A stretch of DNA of 64,000 nt from Hydnum rufescens UP504. Its lineage: Eukaryota; Basidiomycota; Agaricomycetes; Cantharellales; Hydnaceae. The translations under genes and the position numbers were made by a program. Shown here in pieces: positions 11,132 through 22,400 of the stretch (within the stretch, counting starts at the first letter, position 1; the number at the start of each line of letters is the position of its first letter). The notes under the pieces were generated by a model that was not told where the DNA came from, made no database searches, and saw nothing but the letters and a program-made list of their open reading frames with translations. The stretch lies in the NCBI GenBank assembly GCA_014904985.1, contig MU128913.1:134283-198282 (forward strand), written 5' to 3'.

Positions 11132-12465
11132 ATTGTAAAGAGAGCGAGCAAGTTCATGGGGTGGAACACATTGGGTCGTTATGCCGCCAGCCGCCGGTAA
11201 ATTCTCACAGCCTCCTCAATCACCTCGAGCCTTTCTTGCGGCTTCCCCAAATTCCAAAAGATCAATGGAAAATTCTCAAGGATCTGCGAGCGAGTGTGGA
11301 CGGAATACATCTGTTCTTTGTTACCAGTGTGCGATAAAGGTCCAGCAGCCTGTTTCAATTGCGTGAGAGCGCCCTCATGGAGACCGCATTCCGAACGACA
11401 AGCGGACAGGCGATGAAGAAGAGGCAAGATTGGGCTGAATATCTCCGATCGACCTGCTACTAGGGAGAGTAGAGGCGTGTGGCTTCCTCGGCTCTAACGG
11501 AGAGCCTCATCGTGGCGGTCAAGGCGCAAAAGAACTCTTGAAAGCTCGGTGGAGATGCAGCAGGCTCTGTACGTCCTGTCCCGTCTGTGCAAGAATAACT
11601 GCGGTACCTGCACCTCACAAAGGCCTCATCCCAAAGACCAAGTCGGACAAATTAATGATATTGGCTCATTTGTCTGCCAGGGTAGCCACGTTGAGTTTAG
11701 CCTCCCAAATATTTTGCAGCTCGGTAAAAGCTCCCATCGTGGGATGGACACCGCTTCGCCGAGTTGCTAGTCCGGGACGTCGCTCTGCGGCCAGTCACTT
11801 CTCGCATCCTATCGACCGTTCTTGGTTTCTGTAGGGACAGAAGATCCGTAGTGATACTGTCCACTTTCGCCGTAAGCTTAGAGATCTGGGCGGCGAGATA
11901 TGGAATATGTGGTCATGCTCCAAGTTTGCACTGAAGTCATCTCTGGAGATCTGTTATGGTAGTGCATGAGCCTAATGAAGTACTTGCTCAAGAATGGTAG
12001 ATACCTTGGGCCAGTCGGCGTGAAGATTGTCCTATCCGTCCTCTTCCAGCGTGGACTCAAAGCCATCCGCCAATCTGTCGGTCAACACCACCTGACCTGC
12101 CGGACGCTGGAGAAAAGTCTTGAAGGCCTGAAAAGTGTGCCGTTTTCGGAGCTATATGATGGCTCTCCCCTCTCTCTCCGAGTTTTACTAACATCAGATG
12201 GACAGGAACACTATTTCTTGATATGGCTGTTCCGCGAGCTTGGAGTTCTCACAGACGCATTGAGCTTGATAATAATATCAGGGACCTCGGCTTCTCACAA
12301 GAATAACCTTTGAATGGACACTCACATGGGTGGAGTTCAGCCAATCTGTCAGATTCTCTCCGGCATCAACAGTCCAGTCTTGATTCATCACCTTGAATCC
12401 TATCCAGTGGGCCCTAATTCAACCAACGCATTAATTCGTGTTATGATGCCTTCAAGTTCTGGCAG
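11132..12465 (-). pseudogene. Degenerate middle copy of the TPR gene (fragment)
   Basis: This stretch aligns with copy B over its E2, E3 and the start of E4. The E2-like part lies near 12330-12460 and the E3-like part near 11990-12290. The first three or so TPR units lie between 11160 and 11900, including the FIALSACRSECGLHE-like repeat. Indels break every frame. The first exon (helical bundle) and the bulk of the TPR array are missing. The left edge is fused directly to the first exon of copy A. It is a relic and gives no intact product. Confidence 0.7.
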
Positions 12466-12690
12466 AAAAAAAAAAAAAGCATAGTGGTGTAAGAAAATAG
12501 GACTAAACGATGAAATGGTGCCTGTACGTATCCTTCCTCTTCTATCCTTCAATTTCCTTTAGTCGCCCATCTGACGACGCGATTAGCGGGTTGCTAGACT
12601 AATCGTGACCAGTCGGTTTCTCCCTTCCTCCCTGAGTCTCCACAACACAGGCCGATCGATCACAAAAGATCTGGGAAAAGCAAGGGCCAC

Positions 12691-12846
12691 CAAACGGATG
12701 AATGTGCGATGCTTACCCCAGTATCAATGCACCACACCCAGTCTCGAACGTCGAGTGGTTCCATAATGTAGGAGCAACACAGATGGACCAACGTGCATCC
12801 CGCCAGCCAACCACTAGCACTCTTATGAGGCTCATGCCACGGCTCG
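12691..12846. repeat. Duplicated 3' flank of TPR gene, copy 2
   Basis: This is the partner of 6983-7166, placed just beyond the stop of copy B at 13032. It marks the edge of the duplicated unit on this side. Confidence 0.65.
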
Positions 12847-13031
12847 GAGTCGATGAAAAAAGAATGTCCCAAATGACCTTATCCTCATTATATCGCTTTT
12901 CCGCTTACACTCAGTGACTCCTACCATTTTTTAAATTAATAATTCTCTCAAGGCTGCGGTACATGTACAAAGAAATCATAATCTGTTGGAGTTAGTGAGT
13001 ACTCTGCGACTCGAGCTACGGCAATACTGTA

Positions 13032-16000
13032 CTAGTCCACACGTCTATAATCATCTTCCTCTGTCTTCCTCTTCGGGGTATGAACCAGCCTTGCAGATCC
13101 AACGCCATATACGAACGACGTAGCAAAGACGGGATGGTTAGGTCTCGCTGGTTCTTGAATCACCCGACGAGCCGGGATGCGCCGCATAAATTTATTTCGG
13201 AGACGGTGGAGCGTGAGTGTTCGTAGGTCAGAAATGAAGACGCTAGGTCGATCCACCTGCAAGCGAGGCAGGTAGATTTCCATGGCTTCTTCGATGGCGG
13301 ATCCAACGCTGTCCTCATAGCGCTCAAGTTTCATAAGATGAAGGAGATATTCCTGAGGGTGTTGGCAAGACTTTGGGATGGAATACATTGGGTCGATTTG
13401 CCACAAGCGGGCGGTATATGTTCTCCGCCTCCTCATTCTTCTCGAGTGCATCCTTGTCACGTCCGATCTCGAGAGATGGATGGAGAAGGTTACCGAGAGA
13501 GCGGGCGAGGTGGGGACGAAGACATCTGGCCGATGCTCTGCTAATGGACGATAAATACTCACTGTCTCCTCACTTGCTTCTGAGGGCTGCTGACTGTCGC
13601 CAATTTCCGAAAGAAACACAGAGAGATTGCCCAGAGAGTTGGCAAGATCTGGTCGAAACACATTCGGTCGATCTACCTGCCAGTAGTCGATAATGCCCCA
13701 CGGACTCCTCGCTCGCTTTGACCGCATTCCTCATGACGGTCAAATTTTGAAAGAGAGACAGAGAGGTTGCCTAGACAACGGGCAAGATCTGGACGGAATG
13801 CATCCGGCCAATCCTTTGCCAATGAACGGTAAATTCTATCGCCTCCTCACTTGCGTCCAGTGCATCTGCATAACGGCCAAATTCTGAAAGGCCTCCAGAC
13901 AGATTGCCAATAGAACGAGCAAGATCTGGGCGAAACGCATCGGGTAGTTCCACAGCCAACGGACGGTAAATATTCACGGCCTCCTCACATGCCTCTAGTG
14001 CTTCTCGATGGCGACCAAATTCAGAAAGATAGACAGAGAAGTTGCCCAGAGAACGAGCGAGATCGGGACGGAATACATCTGGTCGATCTGTTGCTAGTGG
14101 GCGATAAATGCCCAGGGCTTCCTTAGTTGCAATGAGGGCCTCCTCGCGGCGCCCAATCTCTGAAAGGCGAGCGGAGAGGCTGCGAAGAGAGTCAGCGAGA
14201 TCTGACCGGAATACCGGTCGATCCGCTACGAGCGAGCGGTAAATGTTCACAGCCTCTTCATTTGCCCTGAGTGCTTCCTCACGTCGGCCAAATTGGGTAA
14301 GATTACCTGAGAGGTTACGAAGGCAGTGAGCAAGATCTGGGAGGAATACATCGGGCAGACCCATTGCCAACGGCCGGTAAATCTCCACAGCCTCCTCACT
14401 CGCCTGAGTGCTTTATGATGCCGACCAAGTTTCGAGAGACACATGGAAAAGTTTCCGAGTGAACGAGCGAGATCGGAACGGAATGCTTCTGGCCGATCAG
14501 CTACTAGCAAGCGATAAATTCCCACAACCTCCTCAGATGCCTTCAGTGCCTCCTCGCGGTGGCCAAAGCCTGAAAGACGAACGGAGAGGTCGCCAAGGGA
14601 GAGAGCAAGAAGTGACCGAAATACATCCGGGCGATCGACTGCTAGTGGGCGATAGATACTCACGGCCTCCTCGATATTCTGCAGGCTTCCTTTCGGTGAC
14701 CAAATTCGGAGAGACGGGCAGCGAAATTATGAACTGAGCGAGCGAAATTGGCCCGAAATACATTCGGTCGATCTGCTGCCAGCGGGCGATAAATGCTCAC
14801 AGCCTCCTCACTCGCCTCGAGGGCATCCTTATGACGGCCGAATTGAGAAAGATTGGTGGAAAGGATGTCGAGAGAGCTAGCAAGATGGGACGGAAGACAT
14901 TTGGTCGATATGCTGCTAGTGGACGGTGGATCATCAAGGCTTCTTCACTTGCCCCAAGTGCTTCTACATGGCGGCCAGATTCCGAGAGGCGAGCGGAGAG
15001 GTTGTTAAGAGAGCGAGCGAGGTATGGGCGGAACATATTAGGTCGGTATGCCGCCAGCTGCCGGTAAATTCTCATAGCCTCCTCAATCACCTCGAGCCCT
15101 CTCTTGCGCTGCCCAAATTCCAAAAGACAAATGGAAAGATTCTCAAGGCTACGAGCGAGGTGTGGACGGAATAGATCTGGTTCTTTGTTACCAGTGAGCG
15201 ATAAGTGCCCACAGCTTGTTCAATTGCCGTGAGCGCGTCCTCATGGAGACCGCATTCCGAACGACAAGCAGACAGGGCGATGAAGGAAGAGGCAAGATCT
15301 GGGCGGAATATCTCCGGTCGACCTGGTACTAGTGAGAGGTAGAGGCGTGTGGCTTCCTCGGCTTCGCGGAGGGCCTCATCGTGGCGGCCAAGGCGCAACA
15401 GAACTCTAGAAAGCTCGGTGAGAGAAGCGGCGAGGCCTGATACGTCTTGTCCCGCCCGGTGCAGGATAACTGCGGTAGTCTGCACCTCAAAGGCCTCATC
15501 CCAAAGACCCAAGTCGGACAAATTCAATGATAATTGGCTCATTTTGTCTGCCAGGGTAGCCACGTTGAGTTTGGCCTCCGCAGTATTATGCAACTCGTTC
15601 AAAAGCTCCAATGTGGTGGACACCGTTTCGCCGAGTTGGTGTGCCGGATCTTCGCTCTGCGGCCAGTCACTTCTCCATCCTATAGACCGTTCTTGGGTTT
15701 CGGTGGGGACAGCAAGATCCGGTAGGATACTGTCCACTTTCACCGTAAGCTCAGAGATCCGGGCGGCGAGATCTGAAATAGGGTGGTTATGTCCAGTTTC
15801 CACTAAAGTCATCGCGGGAGATCTGTTTGGTAGTGGATGAGCGCAATGAGATACTTGGATCAAGAGTGGTAGATACCTTGGGTCAGTCCGCGTCAGGATT
15901 GTCCCTAATTCCGCCTCTTCCAGGCGGTCCCGCAAAGCTTCCGCAATCTGCTCGAAGACCACCCGACCCGCCGGACGCTGGAGGAAGTCTTGAAGGTTCT

Positions 16001-16990
16001 GCAAAGTCACCGTTTGCAGTGCTGATGGTGATGGCTCTCCCTCCTCTCTCCGAGTTAGTAACACAGATGGACCAGGAAACACTATTTTTTCTATGCTGTC
16101 CGCGAGGGTTGATGTTCTCACAGACGCCATGAGCTTGATGGTAGTATCAGGGAACCTCGGGCTTCAGAAGAATAACGTTGAATAGACACTCACATGGTAG
16201 ATGTTCAAGCAATCCGTCAAATTCTCTCCATGCATCAATAGTCCAGTCTTGATTTCATCACGCTTGAGATACCTATCCAGCGGACCAAATTCAGACCAAC
16301 GCTTTACATCGGTTTTGATTGCTTTCAAGTTGCTGGCAGAAGAGAAAAAAAAAAAAGGATCGTTGGTCTAAGCTCCTAGAAAAAAAAAAGGGTTTAAAGA
16401 TTGTAGTGGGAAACACACCTTTTTAAAGCAAACAGTCTCACAGCGGTCGGCGAACCATCAGGGATTGGAACATTGCTCGCTTTCAGCTCATTCACAAAGG
16501 AGTCGAGGAACATCGTGACGCGGAATAGAAGGTGGTCGCAGTCCCTTTTTCCTTCGCGCATGGTTTTAACGACCTCACTTATCTCCGCTAAGACATCAAG
16601 GACTTGGGTCACAGGGCCTACTAATGCCCCCGGTAGGGCAGGAATGTGGACTCGAATCGAAGCCAGAGCGAGCGCAGAATCCAATCGGGAGCCGGCGTGG
16701 TCGTGGGGGTAATCTGGATATGTTGGCTGGGATCTAGTCGGAGAATAGGTTGGCTGAGATCTGCTTGAATCGTCAGGACTGGTGCGTTGAGCGGCGAAGG
16801 TGGAGGTGGATACCGAAGGGATAGAATCGCGAGGTTGGGATGATGGCGATGGGTCCCTGGGTCTTGGAGATTTCCAGAATCGTCTACCTCGTGTGGGCGG
16901 CATGGAACGTCGTGGACTCGAGAGACGGGGGGCTTCGAAGACGACGCGAGACAAACTGTCCAACACTTCAGCACTTAAGATAGTGGACAT
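13032..16990 (-). pseudogene. HeLo/MLKL-like + TPR protein, copy B (complete 5' end, multiple frameshifts)
   Basis: The 5' exons are well formed and join in frame: E1 16990-16419, E2 16332-16194, E3 16133-15877 and E4 from 15822. E1 starts with a disordered Ser/Pro/Arg region and then carries IRVHIPALPGALVGPVTQVL followed by a helical stretch (VVKTMREGKRDC..FLDSFVNELK). E2 has SNLKAIKTDVKRW..YLKRDEIKTGL..LTDCLNIYH. Together these look like a MLKL/HeLo-type four-helix bundle. E4 continues through DLAARISELTVKVDSILPDL into the same 46-residue TPRs as copy A, in the same order. Frame breaks occur near 15180, 14893, 14690, 14403, 13830 and 13730, so the TPR array cannot be translated as one protein. 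The first ATG (16990) lies in the inverted terminus of an adjacent mobile element; a second in-frame Met lies about 30 codons downstream. Confidence 0.7.
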
Positions 16991-17690
16991 TCATACTCAT
17001 CCACTATCCCGGCACTTACCGGCATCTCTTTAAGCACCTGTGACTCAACAGTGAGAGAAATTTGGTGACCAAGGACAGCTTAGAAATGACTGTCTGAGGG
17101 ACTTCTTGGTTTCAGAATTGCAAAATATGCCTCCAGTCAGGAGCTTTACAACTAGAAAAACTCTACTAATGAAAAAAGCTTGTTTTGCAATTCTAAGGAG
17201 ATTTGGGTCTGAGCAAGGCAAGTTTTGGCCTATCCAAATAAGGAAATTTCCTAATTTGGAAATTCTTTATAAAGAAATTTCCTTATTAGGAGGATCCATT
17301 TTAGGAAGTTTCCTTATTTAGATTCCTAAATTTGGCAAGTCCCCCCCAGCCGAGCCAGTTGGGAGCCGCCAACCCACAGGAGTAAGCAGGTTCCAGGGTC
17401 ATGCCTTGCTTGAAGGGTAACATTGGATTCTGTACCACTCTTAACACGATGGTAAGCCCTGCAAATTGCTATAATCTTCTGTTTCAGGCTTCAAATTCAT
17501 CACTTTGGTTTATGGACAGTTACCGAAGGTCGAGGAGGCTGCATAGGATGCCAAAAAGTACTGGGCCAAGAGTGCAACTGAGGGAAAACACTTACCGCAC
17601 CAAAATTTGGCACCATGTGATGCTTATGTAATTCATTTCGGAAGCTAATCTATAGTGGATGAGTATGAGTGTCCACTATCTTACTAGTGC
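16971..17690. mobile_element. 720-bp MITE-like element with ~35-bp terminal inverted repeats
   Basis: The left end (16971-17008) reads gcact then taagatagtggaca and ttcatactcatccactat. The right end (about 17650-17690), reverse-complemented, reads gcactag then taagatagtggaca and ctcatactcatccactat. The termini therefore match over about 35 bp with two or three differences, and each terminus is itself partly palindromic (agtgga..tccact). The interior has no transposase gene, so it would be non-autonomous. No clear target-site duplication was found. The left terminus overlaps the start codon of TPR copy B. Confidence 0.65.
17232..17330. repeat. Local inverted repeats (ggaaatttccttatt motif)
   Basis: Several overlapping copies of ggaaatttcc / aaggaaatt occur in both orientations over 100 bp inside the MITE-like element. 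They would form short hairpins. No gene is visible here. Confidence 0.4.
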
Positions 17691-17840
17691 ACGTAAAAAC
17701 CGTTAAGTAACACAACAACCATAGACTCCATAACGGTGGGATATTTGAATGCCGGTGGCTGAGCGTGAGAAAGGAGCTCAGATTCACAGTGAGATAAGCG
17801 AGTGGAGTCACGTCACGTTATCGTATATGGCGGGCCGATT

Positions 17841-18795
17841 GTTCCAAAATTAATTTTGACTCCGCACCCACTTTTTTTCTCCCTCCCCTCTTTCACGTCT
17901 TTCACCCCTTCCTCTATCAAACTTCTCAGCACACTCTCCCAGAATTCTCTCGCGATATTCAAAATCCAGAGCTCCCTCAGGCTTATTTATAGTCTTTGGT
18001 TTCCATATTCATTCGCCTGCGAATACAATGTACACATGATTATCGTCTGCGCGGTGTTGGGTCTGTTGCGGGGACCAACTTGAATTGAAAATTGAGGGAA
18101 TAACAGTGAAATAGTTTTACGTTGCTAGGTTGACTCACATTTGTGCTTCCTGATGAAATCCACTGTCCTACTCCCTGTTGCTCCACATACGGGAGATAAG
18201 CCCTAAGCCCGAGGCGATCTAAATTACATAATATATCATGTAATATGAAAACATCACTAGAAACCCACCACCACAATGACTGGCACATTTGCTGTTCAGA
18301 TTTTGTTTTGTGAACAAAGTCTCAAACCAAACAGCAAATGTGTCAGTCGTTGTGGTGGGTTTCTTGGGCACAGATGACTGGGGTTTGCGTGATTTCCGGT
18401 ACTATTATTACATGATATATTATGTAATTTAGACCTTAGGACTTATCTCCTGTATGTGGAGCGACAGGGAGTAGTGGATTTCATCAGGAAGCACAAATGT
18501 AAGTCAACCCAGCAATGTAAAACTATTTCACTGTTATTCCCTCAATTTTCAATTCAAGTTGGTCCCCGCAACAGACCCAACACCGCGAGCAGACGATAAT
18601 CGCGTGTACATTGTAGTCGCAGCGAAGAATAGTCAAATGAGTATGGAAACCAAAGACTATGAATAAGCCTGAGGGAACTCTGGATTTTGAATATCGCGAG
18701 AGAATTCTGGGAGAGGTGCTGAGAAATTTGATAGAGGAAGGGGTGAAAGAGGGGGAGAAAAAAAGTGGGCGCGGAGTCAAAACTAATTTTGGAAC
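17841..18795. repeat. 955-bp foldback: two ~460-bp inverted arms around a ~33-nt loop
   Basis: The left arm (17841-18296) begins gttccaaaattaattttgac and ends gcacatttgctgtt. The right arm (18330-18795) is its reverse complement, starting aacagcaaatgtg and ending gtcaaaactaattttggaac. The arms agree closely throughout, apart from an extra block of about 35 bp in the right arm (near 18362-18400) and scattered substitutions. The spacer is only 18297-18329. Mirror-image reading frames seen in the two arms are by-products of the symmetry, not genes. A transcript across it would fold into a long hairpin. It could be a foldback transposon or a small-RNA source; no transposase or clear target duplication is visible. 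Confidence 0.85.
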
Positions 18796-18859
18796 TAACC
18801 AATCCTCCAAGAGCCTTTCTGACCCACCCGCCCTTTTGTTTCCCTTTGGTCCACAAATC

Positions 18860-19481
18860 CCCTAATACTGATCATGTAGCATCAATGAGCGGATTTGGAT
18901 CTATTACGTAACACTACTCCAGTTAAGCAACCGCATTTGGGAAAGGACAGCACACCGAGTATCCCCGTTCTACGCATGTGGATACGTGGATAAAAAAAAA
19001 AAAGGAAAGGCGCGCGGTAAACCAATCGCAAGGGCTGCAAAAAAAACGAATGGAATCTCAAAAACCAAAAACACCAGACAGACTAGACAGACTAGACAGA
19101 CCAAAGCAACCAACGAGAGCAGAGGGAAGCGAGGGGGGGTGAGAAAACAGCTACACATACTTTACGTCATGCATGTCCAAGAGAGAGAGAAAGAAGAGAG
19201 CACATTGCACAACTGATTGAATAACAAATGAAAACAGATTCGATGAAATTGCCGACTGGAAAACAAAAAAAAAACAGGTGAAGTGGATATGTATGAAATA
19301 GGCGGTTTTTTTTTCTTTGTTTGGGAAATAAGTAACGAAAACAAAGATTGTCCCTTGTTACTTGTACTCGTACAGTAAATAAATCGGGGCGAGAGGGGGC
19401 GAAGGGGGGCTCGAGAATTATTAGTCACGACTTAGATTTAGTTGGATTGTGTGAGTCCATGGGTCATTGGAATCGTTAGTG
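18860..19481. other. A-rich 3' flank of the Zn2Cys6 regulator
   Basis: This stretch has no gene that I can support. It contains poly-A runs and a short tandem repeat at about 19076-19101 (agacagact units). It is probably the 3' flank or UTR of the minus-strand regulator. Confidence 0.45.
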
Positions 19482-22400
19482 TTACCGGTGCCACGGGCTC
19501 TCCAGGTGGGAAAGCTCGGCAGGGTATCGAGTCGGATTGACAAGCTGGGTCTCGTCATCCAGCGAGGCATGATGCTTCAATGAACCGCGAGAGTGTTGGT
19601 GGTGGAAGGAATGTTGTTGCTGTGGATGAGATGAATGGGCGTATCCATTGGTGTTGTACAACGAAGCCCCAGGGTGGATACTGCTGACGCTCCCGTCACT
19701 ACTTGGGCTACCCCTCAGGGGGTGGAAACCAGTACCAGTACCAGTGGACGACCAAGTGTTAAGCTCGCGGAGATTAGGGGTAGACGAGGAGAGGGAAGGA
19801 AGAGGAAGCCCATTCATATAAGGGTAGTCGCGTCGATTGTTCTGGTCGACGTTCCTGGAAGACGAGGTGGTCGGATCGGGTTGATGACGGGGTATTGGGG
19901 TGTCAGGGAGCGCATATCCGGAAGAAAAGGAAGGAACATGATGATGTTGTTGTTGGGGCTGCTGCTGTGGATCCGTGTCATACAAGTGTGACTCGTGGGT
20001 GAGAGTGTCCCGTATGGCTGAGAGTGGTGGTGAGATTGAGATGTTGGTGACGGGAATGGGGAAGTGTTTGAAGGTAACCACGAAGGCTCGGATTCTTGGC
20101 GTTGGGCGACGGCACCTCGATTAAACCAAGACGAGGACGATTGGGATTGCTGCGGCGCCGGTTGGGGCAGTCCGAAAAAAGCCGCGGGCGGATGAGATGG
20201 ATCGGGAGTGAGGGGGAAAGAAGAAGGGCCGGAATATGAAGATCCACCAACAGAGGGCGTATGTGGTGATCCGCCAGCGTCACCAACGCCGCCGAAGGAC
20301 CTAGCGGAGGAGGAACGACGGTACCTCGATGTCGCAACGCCATTGGGCATCGACGACACTGTCTGATGAAGAGGATCCCACGGGGAATCGTCACGACCAT
20401 AAGGAGAAGTAGAAGCAGTCCCATTGACATGGTCCAGAGTCTCCAGCGGCGCTAACTGGAATGATCCCGGAGGTGTATGATAAACTGAACTGGAAACGAC
20501 AGGCGAGTAATCGTTCGACTGGTTGGCCGAAGAATGGAAAGACTTTGAGGAAAGACCATCATCTGCGAATGTGTTCACGGCCTTCTCGTACACGTAATGT
20601 TCGAAAGCATCCTGTCCAACCCCGACGATTTGACCGAGGCCGATGGGTAGATGCATTTCTGTGATGAGCTCGGGATCGCGTAAAGGCCGCCCTTCTGGGG
20701 ATGCTCGGGCATTCGACCAACCGCCCGCTGTGTTGTCCGCGCTGTGTCGGTTTCTCCACGCGAATCGCAGCGTTGCTATTCGCACTTCTCCAGAAGAAAA
20801 GGCCCATCGCATCTTCTCCAACGCCATGATGCAAACTTCCACGTCCTCTTGACTCTCCGCCTCGAAACATGCCCAATTACCGGCATAGAATGCTGTCAGA
20901 GGGAACGCAGAAAGATCAGAGATCGTGCGCACCACACCTGACCCAGGGCAAGAACATAAAGAAAGGCCAACTTACTTCCATCACGAACAAGAGATGCATC
21001 ATACTGGAAGAAGCGCTCGCTGTTCAACTGCTGACGAATGACCTGCATCACTCGCGTGTGCAATTCCCGACAATGTGATTCGGCGAGTTGAAGCAGTCTG
21101 TTCACGTTCGTTGGTTGACGCTCTGGGAGAGACTCGCCTACGGCAAACACTTGAGGTGCGCGGGCCGCTTTTGCTTCCTCGATTGCCTTTTCCTTCAATG
21201 TCTCCCGGATAACGTTGTCTAAAACAAAGAGGGAAGAATAACGGTCAGACTTTGCATCCAGATCGGTCATCAATGGACAGTACTAACGACATTCGAACAA
21301 GAAAATCTGCGACGTCAAGTGTCAGCCTCCGCATTCAATGGGTAAGGAATCTGCGAAAGACTCACCTGCCAACCGCTGATGAACCTTTCCATATCCGGCT
21401 TTTGCATGAATGTTGCCACCCCGGTATCAACTTGCGACCGCAACTCCTCAAACTCAAGCCAGCAAGCGGATAGTGTCTCCCACCCCTCCGTCAGCTTCTT
21501 TTCATCGATACTACTCCGTGCCATAGCTCTCGGACCGGTTAACGCATAGTTGATCTGTCGACAGGCCGTGGAGAGACGAATGGGTGCGGTGGAGAACTAG
21601 AAATATCGAAAAAGGAAGGAGAGCTCAGGAGTAAATTACCCGGGACCCTATCCGCACGTCCAAAAGAAAAAGCTCACACGAAATGCAACCTGATCATTGA
21701 TCGGCCGAGGGGTCATAGCCAACCCTCCGGCGCCACCGGCACGGACTCTTGGCAGCGTCGATTCGAAAACACGAAGATCATCGTCATCGCTAATAAAAAA
21801 AAGCGGGGTCACAGTCAGGCACGTCGTTCACCCCGGTCAAAAGGATGGAAAGATGGAATAGAAGCCTAGACGGTCACGAGCCCCAAACTCACAAAATCAA
21901 TTTCCGACCCCTTAAACCGCTAGTAATCCCTGAAGAATCACAACACGAAAATCGAGCACATGGAATGTTAGCTCCGCTTTGATGCGAATCTGCTTGGCCG
22001 GGGGGCCTCACCTTCATGTACATATGCATACCAGAATACGCGGGCAACGACCATCTTATCCGGATCGCTTGCACCGGAGTGTTGAAGCGAAGTACCATGA
22101 GTGCACAGATTATAGATCTGCGATATCGTCGATTGGTACATGCTCTGTTTGTTCGAATCAGGGGAAGAACCCAATTGTGGTTTCAATCATCGGGGAAGAT
22201 GGTTAAAGGGAACTAATGATGACGTACCATGCGATCCACAGGGTTCAATGATTCTAGGATGGAAGAACGACCATCAGCATCGCTTCATTATCACGGTGAT
22301 CGCAGGAAAACACGCTTTGTTCGACGGAACGCCCGTTGCGAATCCAATACGCGCACATTGCTTACGTACCTTCGGTTAGAGGCATGATCAACATCAACAC

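Noticed and set aside
17802..18856. Similar ~90-100 residue open frames on + (17802-18083) and - (18856-18523)
   Set aside because: They are mirror images produced by the inverted arms of the foldback and carry no known motif.
19070..19105. agacagact tandem units as a CRISPR-like or satellite array
   Set aside because: Only about three short units; a simple microsatellite in a fungal 3' flank.
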